A DNA stretch of 64,000 bases from Bradyrhizobium sp. WSM1743 (GTDB lineage: Bacteria > Pseudomonadota > Alphaproteobacteria > Rhizobiales > Xanthobacteraceae). This document shows positions 19,416-28,740 of this stretch, piece after piece. The notes beneath the pieces were generated by a model, which saw only the letters and a list, made by a program, of their open reading frames with translations, ran no database searches and was not told where the DNA came from. The DNA is taken from NCBI RefSeq assembly GCF_000473065.1, contig NZ_AXAZ01000009.1, forward strand, positions 124,001-188,000, in the 5' to 3' direction. Each line of letters begins with the position of its first letter. Positions within the stretch are counted from its first letter, which is position 1. The translations under genes and the position numbers were made by a program.

Positions 19416-19466
19416 GCACGTCGACGCAACGCGACCAACGATCAAAAAAGCACTGCCAAAATTTCA

Positions 19467-19498
19467 AAAGCCCCGGCTTCCACCGGGGCTTCTTTTTG
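19467..19498 (+). terminator. Rho-independent terminator after the Omp gene
   Basis: AAGCCCCGG / CCGGGGCTT stem with a 6-base loop, followed by CTTTTTG, about 50 bp past the Omp25-like stop. Confidence 0.9.
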
Positions 19499-19526
19499 CG
19501 TGCAGTGTTGTGGTGCAGGCCCGGCC

Positions 19527-20297
19527 TCAGGCCATCACCGAGAATCCGCCGTCGACCGGGATCGCGGTGCCCGTGACGAAGTTCGACGCGGGCGATGCCA
19601 GGAACACGGCGATGCCGGCGAAGTCATCGATGTCACCCCAACGCCCCGCGGGCGTGCGCGCCAGCACGCGCTCGTGCAGCCCTGACACCTGCTGCCGCGC
19701 GCCGCGGGTAAGATCAGTGTCGATCCAGCCCGGCAGGATGGCGTTGACCTGGATGTTGTCGGGCGCCCAGGCATTGGCGCAGGCGCGCGTGTACTGCACG
19801 ATGCCGCCCTTGCTCGCTGCATAGGCGGTGGCGAAGCTCGCACCGAAGATCGACATCATCGAGCCGATATTGATCACCTTGCCGTTGCCGGACGCCTTCA
19901 GCGCCGGATAAGCCAGCTTCGAGCACACGAAGGCGCTGGTGAGGTTGGTGTCGATCACCTTGTTCCACTCGTCGAGTTCGAGCTCGTGCGGCGGCTTGCG
20001 GATGCTCATGCCGGCATTGTTGACGAGGACGTCGATGCGGCCGAGCTCCTTGACCACGCGATCGATCATGGCCGCGACCGCCGCCTTGTCGGTCACGTCG
20101 GTGGTGACGGCAATCGCCTTCACGCCGCGCTGCCTGAGATCGGCCACCGCTTCCGCGGACTTGGTCTCGTTACGTCCGACCACGGCGATGTCGGCGCCGG
20201 CATCGGCAAGGCCGCGCGCCATGCCGAGCCCGATGCCGCCATTGCCTCCCGTGACGATCGCGACCTTGCCGCGGAGATCGAACCGGCTGGATGTCAT
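19527..20297 (-). CDS. SDR family oxidoreductase
   Basis: Classical short-chain dehydrogenase of 256 residues with the NAD(P) motif TGGNGGIGLG near residue 17, NNAG, the catalytic Ser in IGSMMS and the YAASKGG motif, and the usual C-terminal PVDGGFSVMA. It resembles gluconate/2-deoxygluconate 3-dehydrogenase-like members; the substrate is not determined. It starts at ATG 20297, 21 bp after a small membrane-protein gene on the same strand, which is probably co-transcribed. Confidence 0.92.
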   Translation of the reverse strand: MTSSRFDLRGKVAIVTGGNGGIGLGMARGLADAGADIAVVGRNETKSAEAVADLRQRGVKAIAVTTDVTDKAAVAAMIDRVVKELGRIDVLVNNAGMSIRKPPHELELDEWNKVIDTNLTSAFVCSKLAYPALKASGNGKVINIGSMMSIFGASFATAYAASKGGIVQYTRACANAWAPDNIQVNAILPGWIDTDLTRGARQQVSGLHERVLARTPAGRWGDIDDFAGIAVFLASPASNFVTGTAIPVDGGFSVMA

Positions 20298-20318
20298 GCT
20301 TGTATTCCCTGGTTTCTT

Positions 20319-20504
20319 CTATTGATTGCTCTGCCAGATCAGCACCAGCCCGAAGCCGGCCATGGCTGCGCCATAGCCGGCCCATTGCAGCTGGTTGACC
20401 ATGAAGCTCGATCGCGGCCACGGAACGGTGCCCGTGCCCTGTCCAATCCAGAGCAGCCCGAGGGCAGTTGCAAACAGGCCTGCTAGCAGCAGAAATCTGC
20501 GCAT
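20319..20504 (-). CDS. Small membrane protein, unknown
   Basis: A 61-residue product with two hydrophobic segments (FLLLAGLFATALGLLWIG and GYGAAMAGFGLVLIW) separated by a short polar loop. ATG 20504 is supported by GGAGG 6 bases upstream; longer readings add an arginine-rich stretch without support. It lies immediately upstream of the SDR gene on the same strand. No family is recognised. Confidence 0.7.
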   Translation of the reverse strand: MRRFLLLAGLFATALGLLWIGQGTGTVPWPRSSFMVNQLQWAGYGAAMAGFGLVLIWQSNQ

Positions 20505-20747
20505 GCATTCCTCCCATCGGTCCGCTTCTGTCGCGTGCGACGAGGATCGCCGCCGCCGCGAAAGCTTGGGCGCACAGTAACCGCAGCTTCGGTGTCGACA
20601 CAATGGCGGCACCGGCGCAAAGGTGCCGGCGGGGAGGGAGCGCGTCCTTAGAACGCAATTCGCCGCTTGGCGATCAGTGCCGATAGACGGCGGGCGAAAC
20701 CGGGCTCGGCGTACAAGTCATTGCGGGCGAGCATTGATCGCCTTGCC

Positions 20748-20781
20748 CAAACGAAAAAGCCCCGGTCGATGCCGGGGCTTT
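20748..20781 (-). terminator. Rho-independent terminator of the minus-strand Omp gene
   Basis: AAAGCCCCGG (20756-20765) and CCGGGGCTTT (20772-20781) form the stem; reading the minus strand, TTTTTCGTTT follows. It ends the Omp25-like gene whose stop is at 20804. Apart from this, the 299-bp region 20505-20803 shows no gene. Confidence 0.9.
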
Positions 20782-20803
20782 GACGTTTGATCGTGAGATC
20801 AGA

Positions 20804-21580
20804 TCAGTACTTCGCGACCACCGGACCGGTCCAGTTGAAACGGTAGACCAGCGAGGTGCTGATGGTCTGGACGAACGGCTTGAAGCTGATGGAGTCGGTG
20901 GTGGCGACGTTGCCCGCATCGGTGCGGACCGCGACGTCCTTACGATCGTAGTAGGCAGCACGATATTCGGTCTTCATGAACCAGCCCGGCGCCGTGATGC
21001 CGAAAATGTTCAGATTGTTCTCGACGCCACCGCCGACGAACCAACCATTGCGGTTAAACGAGTCAGTGTGGAAGCCCGAAACCGTCCCGGCGAGATTGGT
21101 CAGGGTAGCGCCCGACCAGTGCGATCCAGTGTAACCGCCATTGACGTAGGAGAGAACGTTCGGAGCCACCAGATAGCCGAGGCGAACACCCGCAGCCCAA
21201 GCGTCCTGCATCTTGATGCGACCGGTCAGCGCAGCGAACTCATCGTTGATGCTGCCGCGCAGGCTGCCGAACTGACCGTCGGCGAACACGCCGGCCACCC
21301 AGGTGCCGCTGAACTGCCAGTCGTAGCCGGCACCGACCGTTCCAAACCAGCCGTCGCCGCCAACGCGCTGATCGATCGTCACGGGAACGCCAACGAAGTT
21401 GGTGTGGGAATCCGCATCCCAGATGCCGCCGCCCGCACCGCCGAAGATGTAGAAGCCGGTCCAGTTGGCGACGGGCGCCGGCATCGGCGCCTTCGTATAA
21501 GGACGGGCCGCGAGGTCGGCCGCCGAGGCCGAACCGGTCATCGCCGCGACCGCGGTCAGAGCGAGCAAAATCTTCTTCAT
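20804..21580 (-). CDS. Omp25/RopB-like outer-membrane beta-barrel protein
   Basis: A signal peptide (MKKILLALTAVAAMTGSASA) is followed by ADLAARPYTKAP and NWTGFYIFGGAGGGIWD, then alternating strands ending TSLVYRFNWTGPVVAKY. The mature protein, about 238 residues, fits the 8-strand Omp25 family. ATG 21580 is preceded by GGGGA. It is a paralogue of the gene at 18651 but transcribed from the other strand, and has its own terminator. Confidence 0.9.
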   Translation of the reverse strand: MKKILLALTAVAAMTGSASAADLAARPYTKAPMPAPVANWTGFYIFGGAGGGIWDADSHTNFVGVPVTIDQRVGGDGWFGTVGAGYDWQFSGTWVAGVFADGQFGSLRGSINDEFAALTGRIKMQDAWAAGVRLGYLVAPNVLSYVNGGYTGSHWSGATLTNLAGTVSGFHTDSFNRNGWFVGGGVENNLNIFGITAPGWFMKTEYRAAYYDRKDVAVRTDAGNVATTDSISFKPFVQTISTSLVYRFNWTGPVVAKY

Positions 21581-21778
21581 GTTAAAATCCCCAACCTTGG
21601 TCTGTAGGCGCGAGCGCACTGAAGTCCGTTTCATCTGATGCCCGAACTATAGACGGTTCTCGTCGAAATGCTGTTGCCGGGCAGGCACAGTCGCCGGAAA
21701 ACGCCGGTGCGGGGGTATTTGGAGCGCGATTGCGCGAGTCGTAAATAACCTTGATAGTTCAATGTGTTGAGCGCAATT

Positions 21779-21850
21779 CTAGGTTTCGATTTCGAGTAAC
21801 CTCTCGTTAGCAAATTCGGCTTTGTCCGAAATGGAGGCAATCCTGCCTCG
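21779..21850 (-). pseudogene. Decayed second copy of the parE 3' end
   Basis: On the minus strand this reads [17 protein letters not shown] and stop. The true parE end at 22025 reads [15 protein letters not shown] and stop. DNA similarity extends over about 70 bp (for example AAATTCGGCTTTGTCCGAAAT against GAATTCGGCCTTGTCCGAGAT, given here as matching segments). The copy lies about 175 bp downstream of the parE stop, past the parE terminator, and no start or domain remains. It is either a leftover from a duplication or the relic of an insertion event at the gene end. The rest of 21581-22024 shows only the promoter side of the Omp gene and the parE terminator. Confidence 0.75.
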
Positions 21851-21962
21851 GCCTGGGCGTCTGTGAGTCGGTGGCCGAGTCGCCATGCGACCATTGCGGG
21901 AATCAACGAAAACACCGGCGGCCCGCCCGGCAAAATTGCCGGAAAATGCGGCCGTCCCCTCA

Positions 21963-21995
21963 AACAAAACAGCCCCGGCTTTAGGCCGGGGCTGT
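21963..21995 (-). terminator. Rho-independent terminator of parE
   Basis: ACAGCCCCGGC (21969-21979) pairs with GCCGGGGCTGT (21985-21995); on the minus strand TTTTGTTTG follows. It is placed 30 bp after the parE stop. Confidence 0.9.
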
Positions 21996-22024
21996 CTCGG
22001 AACGCAGCCGGCGTGGTTCTGGCC

Positions 22025-24067
<2,043 letters not shown>

Positions 24068-24240
24068 ATATCTTGATGCGTTTTGAGGGCCGCGGAAGCG
24101 GCGAATCGGTTAGGCCGACTATGCCACTTCTGACTTGGAAAGGTTACTTGGGGCGGGCCGGGCGCTGTGGGTTGGGAGCCAATCCCGGCGATTTTACGCC
24201 GCAGGCCCGCTAATTCCCGCCAATTTGACGTGCCGGCCTT

Positions 24241-24285
24241 AGCCAAGTCGGGTTTTGTGACTTGATGTCACACAAGTCCTTGGCT
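24241..24285. promoter_or_regulatory. Nested inverted repeats upstream of the DedA gene
   Basis: The inner arms TGTGAC (24256-24261) and GTCACA (24267-24272) lie inside the outer arms AGCCAAG (24241-24247) and CTTGGCT (24279-24285), and both pairs share nearly the same centre. The inner pair resembles a CRP/FNR-type operator but has seven rather than six central bases. It lies 56-100 bp before the DedA start and about 175 bp before the divergent parE start. Confidence 0.45.
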
Positions 24286-24340
24286 TACCAGTCCTTTTCA
24301 TCGAGCAGCACCTTGAGACGGGGCGGGAAGGCGATTTTGG

Positions 24341-24871
24341 ATGGAGCAGTTTGCGCACGCCCTGGCTGATTTCGTGCGCGTTCACCAGGCTTGGGCGGCG
24401 CCAATCGTGTTCCTGCTCGCGTTCGGGGAGTCGCTTGCGTTTATCTCGCTCTTGATTCCGGCCTGGGGCGCGCTGGTGGCCATCGGCGCGCTGATCGGGG
24501 TGAGCGGCATCAGCTTCTTTCCGGTCTGGCTTGCCGGCGGCCTCGGCGCGGCGCTGGGCGATTGGGTCTCCTACTGGTTCGGCTACCGCTACAAGGAGAG
24601 CGTTGCCCAGATGTGGCCGCTCTCGCGCTATCCGGAACTCTTGCCCAGGGGCGAGGCTTTCGTGCGCAGCTGGGGCATACCCAGCATCTTCATCGGGCGC
24701 TTCTTCGGTCCCTTGCGCGCCTCCGTGCCGCTCGCGGCCGGCATCTTCGAGATGCCCTATTGGAGCTTCCAGGCCGCCAATTTCGTTTCGGCCCTGATCT
24801 GGTCGGCCGTGCTCTTGCTGTTCGGCGACGTGCTCGCGAAGATCATGGAATGGATCTGGCGCGTCATCTGA
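24341..24871 (+). CDS. DedA family membrane protein
   Basis: A 176-residue integral membrane protein of the DedA/SNARE-associated family: the FGESLAFISLLIPAWGAL segment, the GAALGDWVSYWFGYR motif and the GRFFGPLRASVPLAAG motif that carries the conserved Arg residues. DedA proteins support membrane lipid (polyprenyl phosphate or phospholipid) translocation and the proton motive force. Start ATG 24341 fits the family N-terminus. Confidence 0.92.
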   Translation: MEQFAHALADFVRVHQAWAAPIVFLLAFGESLAFISLLIPAWGALVAIGALIGVSGISFFPVWLAGGLGAALGDWVSYWFGYRYKESVAQMWPLSRYPELLPRGEAFVRSWGIPSIFIGRFFGPLRASVPLAAGIFEMPYWSFQAANFVSALIWSAVLLLFGDVLAKIMEWIWRVI

Positions 24872-25097
24872 CGCCTGAACCTTGACGGGAACCGCGACTG
24901 GCCTTATAGCCGCGCGCCATGATCAACGCCGCGACCATCCTGTTCGCTCGTCGCCGCCGCCGCAGCTTAGCGGTTTGGGCGGTCGATCGCGTTTGAGATC
25001 ATCGTCTTTGCCGCTGGACCCGATCCGCGGCATCCTCTCTCCTGTCAGCGCGATCTGATCCGGCGGCTCCCCCAAGGAGGCCCAGCAGGAGACCACG

Positions 25098-25778
25098 ATG
25101 TACACACCACCCTTTTTCAAGCAGGATCGCGCCGCGAGCCTGAAATTCGCCGAAGAGCGCGGCTTCGGCACCATGTGCGCCTTTGATGGCCACAAGCCGA
25201 TTGCTTCGCCATTGCCGTTCTACCTGACCTATGCCGCGGACGGCACGCCGCAGGCCGCCTTTCATCTCGCCCGTCACAATCCGCTGCTAAAGCTTGCGGG
25301 CGGTGATGCGTCCTGGCTGCTCGCGGTCAACGGTCCCGATGCCTATGTATCGCCGGACTGGTACGTCTCGCAGGATCAGGTCCCGACCTGGCTCTACCAG
25401 TCGGTGCATCTGAGCGGGCCGGTGCGGCTCTTGTCCGACGATGAGCTGTCGATGCAGCTCGACACGCTCAGCGCCAAGTTCGAGAGCTGGCTGTTGCCGA
25501 AAAAGCCGTGGACGTCAGGCAAGATGACGGCGGGTCGGCTGGAGACGATGAAGAAGGCGATCGTTGGGCTGGTCATGACGGTTGAGGAGGTCGAAGGCAG
25601 CTTCAAGCTGAACCAGCACAAATCCGACGCCGACTACGTGGCCATCGCCAATGCGCTCAGCGCCGGTGATGCCGACGCCAAGCAGATTTCGCGTTTGATG
25701 CGGCAGGCCAGGCCGCAAGCCTTCGCAGAACCAGACTTCGCAGACGATACGAACATGCTCGAAAGGAGCGCGCCGTGA
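25098..25778 (+). CDS. PaiB-like FMN-binding protein
   Basis: A 226-residue protein of the PaiB family (FMN-binding split barrel, often annotated negative transcriptional regulator). It opens MYTPPFFKQDR and contains PLPFYLT, ARHNP and GPDAYVSPDWY, with VPTWLYQSVH before the C-terminal part. AGGAG precedes ATG 25098. The stop overlaps the next gene's GTG (GTGA), so it is translationally coupled to argC. A regulatory role is only a family annotation; an oxidoreductase role is equally possible. Confidence 0.88.
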   Translation: MYTPPFFKQDRAASLKFAEERGFGTMCAFDGHKPIASPLPFYLTYAADGTPQAAFHLARHNPLLKLAGGDASWLLAVNGPDAYVSPDWYVSQDQVPTWLYQSVHLSGPVRLLSDDELSMQLDTLSAKFESWLLPKKPWTSGKMTAGRLETMKKAIVGLVMTVEEVEGSFKLNQHKSDADYVAIANALSAGDADAKQISRLMRQARPQAFAEPDFADDTNMLERSAP

Positions 25779-26773
25779 GCCTTTCTGAAACCGGCCTCGC
25801 TGACACCACGAAAGCCCCGACCGCCAGCGCGGCCAAAAAGCCCGCCACCGTCTTCGTCGATGGCGGCTCCGGCACCACCGGCCTCGGCATCAACGAGCGG
25901 CTGAAGCTCCAGAGCGACGTCGCGGTGAAGACCATTGCCGATGACAAGCGCAAGGACCCCGCAGCCAAGAAAGCGCTGATGGAAGAGGTGGACCTCGTCA
26001 TCCTCTGCCTGCCGGACGATGCCGCCAAGGAAACCGTCGCTCTTGTCGACAGCATGGGGGCTCAAGCGCCGAAAGTGCTGGATGCCTCGACCGCCTACCG
26101 GGTCGCGCCGGACTGGGCCTATGGCTTTCCCGAGCTGACGCCGGACCAGGCCGGCAAGATCAAGGCGGCGAAGAAGGTCTCAAATCCCGGCTGCTATCCG
26201 ACCGGCGCGATCGCGCTGCTGCGGCCGATCGTCGATGCCGGCCTGCTGCCATCAGACTATCCCGTCACCGTCAACGCGGTGAGCGGCTATTCCGGCGGCG
26301 GCAAGTCGATGATCGCAAGCTTCGAAGATGGCAGCGCGCCGTCGTTCGAGCTCTACGGCCTCGGCTTCGAGCACAAGCATCTGCCCGAGATGCAGCTCTA
26401 TTCCAACCTGACGCGGCGGCCGATCTTCATTCCCTCGGTCGGCAACTACCGGCAGGGTATGCTGGTCTCGGTGCCGCTCCAGCTCGACACCTTGCCGGGC
26501 AAGCCTGGCGGCGCCGACCTTCAGGCAGCGCTGGCTAAGCGGTACGCCGGCTCGAACTACGTCAAGGTGATGCCGCTGCAGAACGAGGCCATCAAGGGCG
26601 GCCGGCTCGAGCCGGAGGCGCTCAACGAGACCAACATGCTCGAACTCTACGTCTTCGCCAGCGACAAGTATCACCAGGCGTTGCTGGTCGCCCGGCTCGA
26701 CAATCTCGGCAAGGGTGCATCCGGCGCAGCCGTGCAGAACATGCGACTGATGCTCGGGCTGGCAGAGACGTAA
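25775..26773 (+). CDS. argC: N-acetyl-gamma-glutamyl-phosphate reductase, type 2 (short form)
   Basis: Third enzyme of arginine synthesis: NADPH-dependent reduction of N-acetylglutamyl phosphate to the semialdehyde. The type-2 (AstD/ArgC short) form is indicated by the FVDGGSGTTGLGI N-terminus and HKHLPEM segment. The catalytic cysteine is Cys140 in SNPGCYPTG. It starts at GTG 25775, overlapping the PaiB-like gene. The first 20 residues are a Ser/Thr/Ala-rich extension. The downstream neighbour is a second argC of the other type, 26 bp away. Confidence 0.92.
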   Translation: MSLSETGLADTTKAPTASAAKKPATVFVDGGSGTTGLGINERLKLQSDVAVKTIADDKRKDPAAKKALMEEVDLVILCLPDDAAKETVALVDSMGAQAPKVLDASTAYRVAPDWAYGFPELTPDQAGKIKAAKKVSNPGCYPTGAIALLRPIVDAGLLPSDYPVTVNAVSGYSGGGKSMIASFEDGSAPSFELYGLGFEHKHLPEMQLYSNLTRRPIFIPSVGNYRQGMLVSVPLQLDTLPGKPGGADLQAALAKRYAGSNYVKVMPLQNEAIKGGRLEPEALNETNMLELYVFASDKYHQALLVARLDNLGKGASGAAVQNMRLMLGLAET

Positions 26774-26799
26774 CCGATCCAACGTTGAAGGAACGTCTG

Positions 26800-27846
26800 A
26801 TGAGCACGAAGAAGATCGGCATTCTCGGCGCCTCCGGCTACACCGGCGCCGACGCGGTGCGCCTGTTGGCGCGGCATCCGAATGCCGAGATCACCGCACT
26901 CACTGCCAATACCCACGCCGGCAAAGCCATGAGCGAGGTGTTTCCACACTTCTTCATGCTGGACCTGCCTAAACTTGTGGAATGGGAGAAGGTGGACTGG
27001 AGCAGGCTCGATGCGGTGTTCTGCGGACTGCCACACGGGACTACGCAGGAAATCATCGCCGCGGTCCTCAAGGCAAATCCCAAGATCAAGGTCCTCGACA
27101 TGTCCGCCGATTTCAGGCTGCGGGACAAGAGCACCTACGCGCAATGGTACGGCCATGAGCATCGGGCGCTCGAATTGCAGGGCGAGGCGGTCTATGGTCT
27201 CACCGAATTCTATCGCGAGAAAATCACGTCGGCGCGGCTGGTCGCCTGTCCCGGCTGCTATCCCACGGCGGCGCTGCTCGCGCTGGTACCGCTTGCGAAG
27301 GCCAAACTGATCGATGTCGACGACATCGTCATCGATGCGAAATCGGGCGTCACCGGCGCCGGACGCGGGCTGAAACAGAACACGTTGTTCAGCGAGGCGG
27401 GCGAAGGGCTTTCGCCCTATTCGGTCGGTACCCACCGGCACGCGCCCGAGATCGAGCAGGAGATCGGCGTCGCCGCCGGCTCCGCGGTGACGGTGAATTT
27501 TACACCGCATCTGATCCCGATGGCGCGCGGCGAACTCTGTACGTCCTATGTAAAACTCAATGGCGTGACGCCCGACGATTTGCGGGCCGCGCTCGAGAAG
27601 GCCTACGTCAACGAACCCTTCGTGCATGTCGCTAAGAAGGGCGTGCTGCCGCAGACGCAGAATGTGCGCGGTTCTAACTATGTGCAGATCGGTGTCGTCG
27701 CCGACCGCATCAAGAACCGCGCGATCGTCATTTCCACGCTCGATAATCTGGTGAAGGGCTCGGCCGGGCAGGCGATCCAGAACATGAACTTGATGTTCGG
27801 GTTGCCCGAAACTGTGGGGCTGGAGCAGATCGCGCTATTCCCGTGA
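26800..27846 (+). CDS. argC: N-acetyl-gamma-glutamyl-phosphate reductase, type 1 (long form)
   Basis: Same reaction as the preceding gene but of the long subtype: KIGILGASGYTGADAVRLL at the N-terminus, MSADFRLRD, catalytic Cys153 in VACPGCYPTAAL, and the family end NMNLMFGLPETVGL. The product is 348 residues from ATG 26800, which has AAGGA upstream; the alternative TTG 26785 is not needed. Having both subtypes back to back is unusual. Either may serve arginine synthesis; the other may act on a related acyl phosphate, such as that used in lysine or ornithine analogue pathways. The sequence does not decide this. Confidence 0.93.
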   Translation: MSTKKIGILGASGYTGADAVRLLARHPNAEITALTANTHAGKAMSEVFPHFFMLDLPKLVEWEKVDWSRLDAVFCGLPHGTTQEIIAAVLKANPKIKVLDMSADFRLRDKSTYAQWYGHEHRALELQGEAVYGLTEFYREKITSARLVACPGCYPTAALLALVPLAKAKLIDVDDIVIDAKSGVTGAGRGLKQNTLFSEAGEGLSPYSVGTHRHAPEIEQEIGVAAGSAVTVNFTPHLIPMARGELCTSYVKLNGVTPDDLRAALEKAYVNEPFVHVAKKGVLPQTQNVRGSNYVQIGVVADRIKNRAIVISTLDNLVKGSAGQAIQNMNLMFGLPETVGLEQIALFP

Positions 27847-27847
27847 C

Positions 27848-28265
27848 GTGAGTGCGACAGTGGATGAAGAGACGCTGCAATTCTACCGCGGCAACGCCGA
27901 GGCCTATGCCTGGCGCGAGCGCGCCAGGCGCGGTTGACCGCGTTTCTCGCCAAGCTCGCGCCAGGTGCTTCCATTCTCGAACTCGGATGCGGCGCCGACG
28001 GCGGTACCGCGGAAATGCTGGTGCGCGACTTCGCGGTTCGTGCGACCGACGGATCACCGGAAATGGCCGAGGTCGCCTCGCGCCGTCTCGGCCGATGGCC
28101 GCGACACGCTGAACCGCTATTACAATTATCCCTTGCCGGACTGGCTGCAGGCGACCCACGCCGAAGCGGGCAGTCGGAGGGGTGACGATCGATTCGGGCG
28201 AGGTCAATGGCTTCGACGACAAGGCCGCATCGATGCTGTTCGTCGTCGCGCAGAAGAGCGGCTGA
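27848..28265 (+). pseudogene. SAM-dependent methyltransferase remnant
   Basis: Three frames give consecutive pieces of one class I methyltransferase: DEETLQFYRGNAEAYAWRERA, then after a shift ASILELGCGADGG and ATDGSPEMAEVASRRLG (motif I and the acidic loop), then GRDTLNRYYNYPLPDWLQATHAEAG and finally DDKAASMLFVVAQKSG to the stop at 28263. An in-frame stop occurs after about 29 codons, and a central stretch of roughly 60 codons is missing between RRLG and GRDT. No functional product is expected. Confidence 0.8.
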
Positions 28266-28278
28266 GCACGGCGCGCGT

Positions 28279-28677
28279 TCACACCACCCCGAAGATCGCC
28301 AGCGCCAGCACGGCCTGGGCGAGAAAGCCGACGGTGAAGGCCAGCGTGCGGAACACCGGCAGGCCGAGCGTGTAGACGATGAGATGTGCGACCCGCGACC
28401 AGAAATAAACGGCGCAGGCGAGCACGGTCCATTTCGTGGAATAGTCGATCGCGTTCAGGATCAGCACCAGCGGCGCGAAGATCACGAGGTTCTCGACCGC
28501 GTTGTCATGCGCGAACATCAGCCGGTTCGCCCACTCCGCCTGCGGCTTGTCGCCCCGCGAAGGGTTGGCCATGGCACCGCTCAACCCGCGAACCTGGCAT
28601 CGGTTGATGATGTAGGGAATCCAGAGAACCCCCGTCAGGATCACCGTCAGTGTCAGCCAGAACAATTCGCGTGTCAT
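28279..28677 (-). CDS. MAPEG family membrane protein
   Basis: A 132-residue protein with about four membrane segments (LTLTVILTGVLWIPYII, NLVIFAPLVLILN, WTVLACAVYFWSRVAHLIVYTLG and the C-terminal FTVGFLAQAVLALAIF). The RCQVRGLSG loop and the AHDNAVENLVIFAPLVL stretch match the MAPEG family (membrane-associated proteins in eicosanoid and glutathione metabolism). Bacterial members have no single established substrate. It lies downstream of phaC on the same strand. Confidence 0.85.
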   Translation of the reverse strand: MTRELFWLTLTVILTGVLWIPYIINRCQVRGLSGAMANPSRGDKPQAEWANRLMFAHDNAVENLVIFAPLVLILNAIDYSTKWTVLACAVYFWSRVAHLIVYTLGLPVFRTLAFTVGFLAQAVLALAIFGVV

Positions 28678-28740
28678 AGTGGCAGTCCCCTGTGTCGTCG
28701 CTGGATTGAGGCGAGTCTATACGAAAGCACGGAGATTCCG

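Noticed and set aside
24919-24996. A 25-codon leader-like open frame with five arginines before the PaiB-like gene
   Set aside because: No ribosome site and no terminator-antiterminator structure was found.
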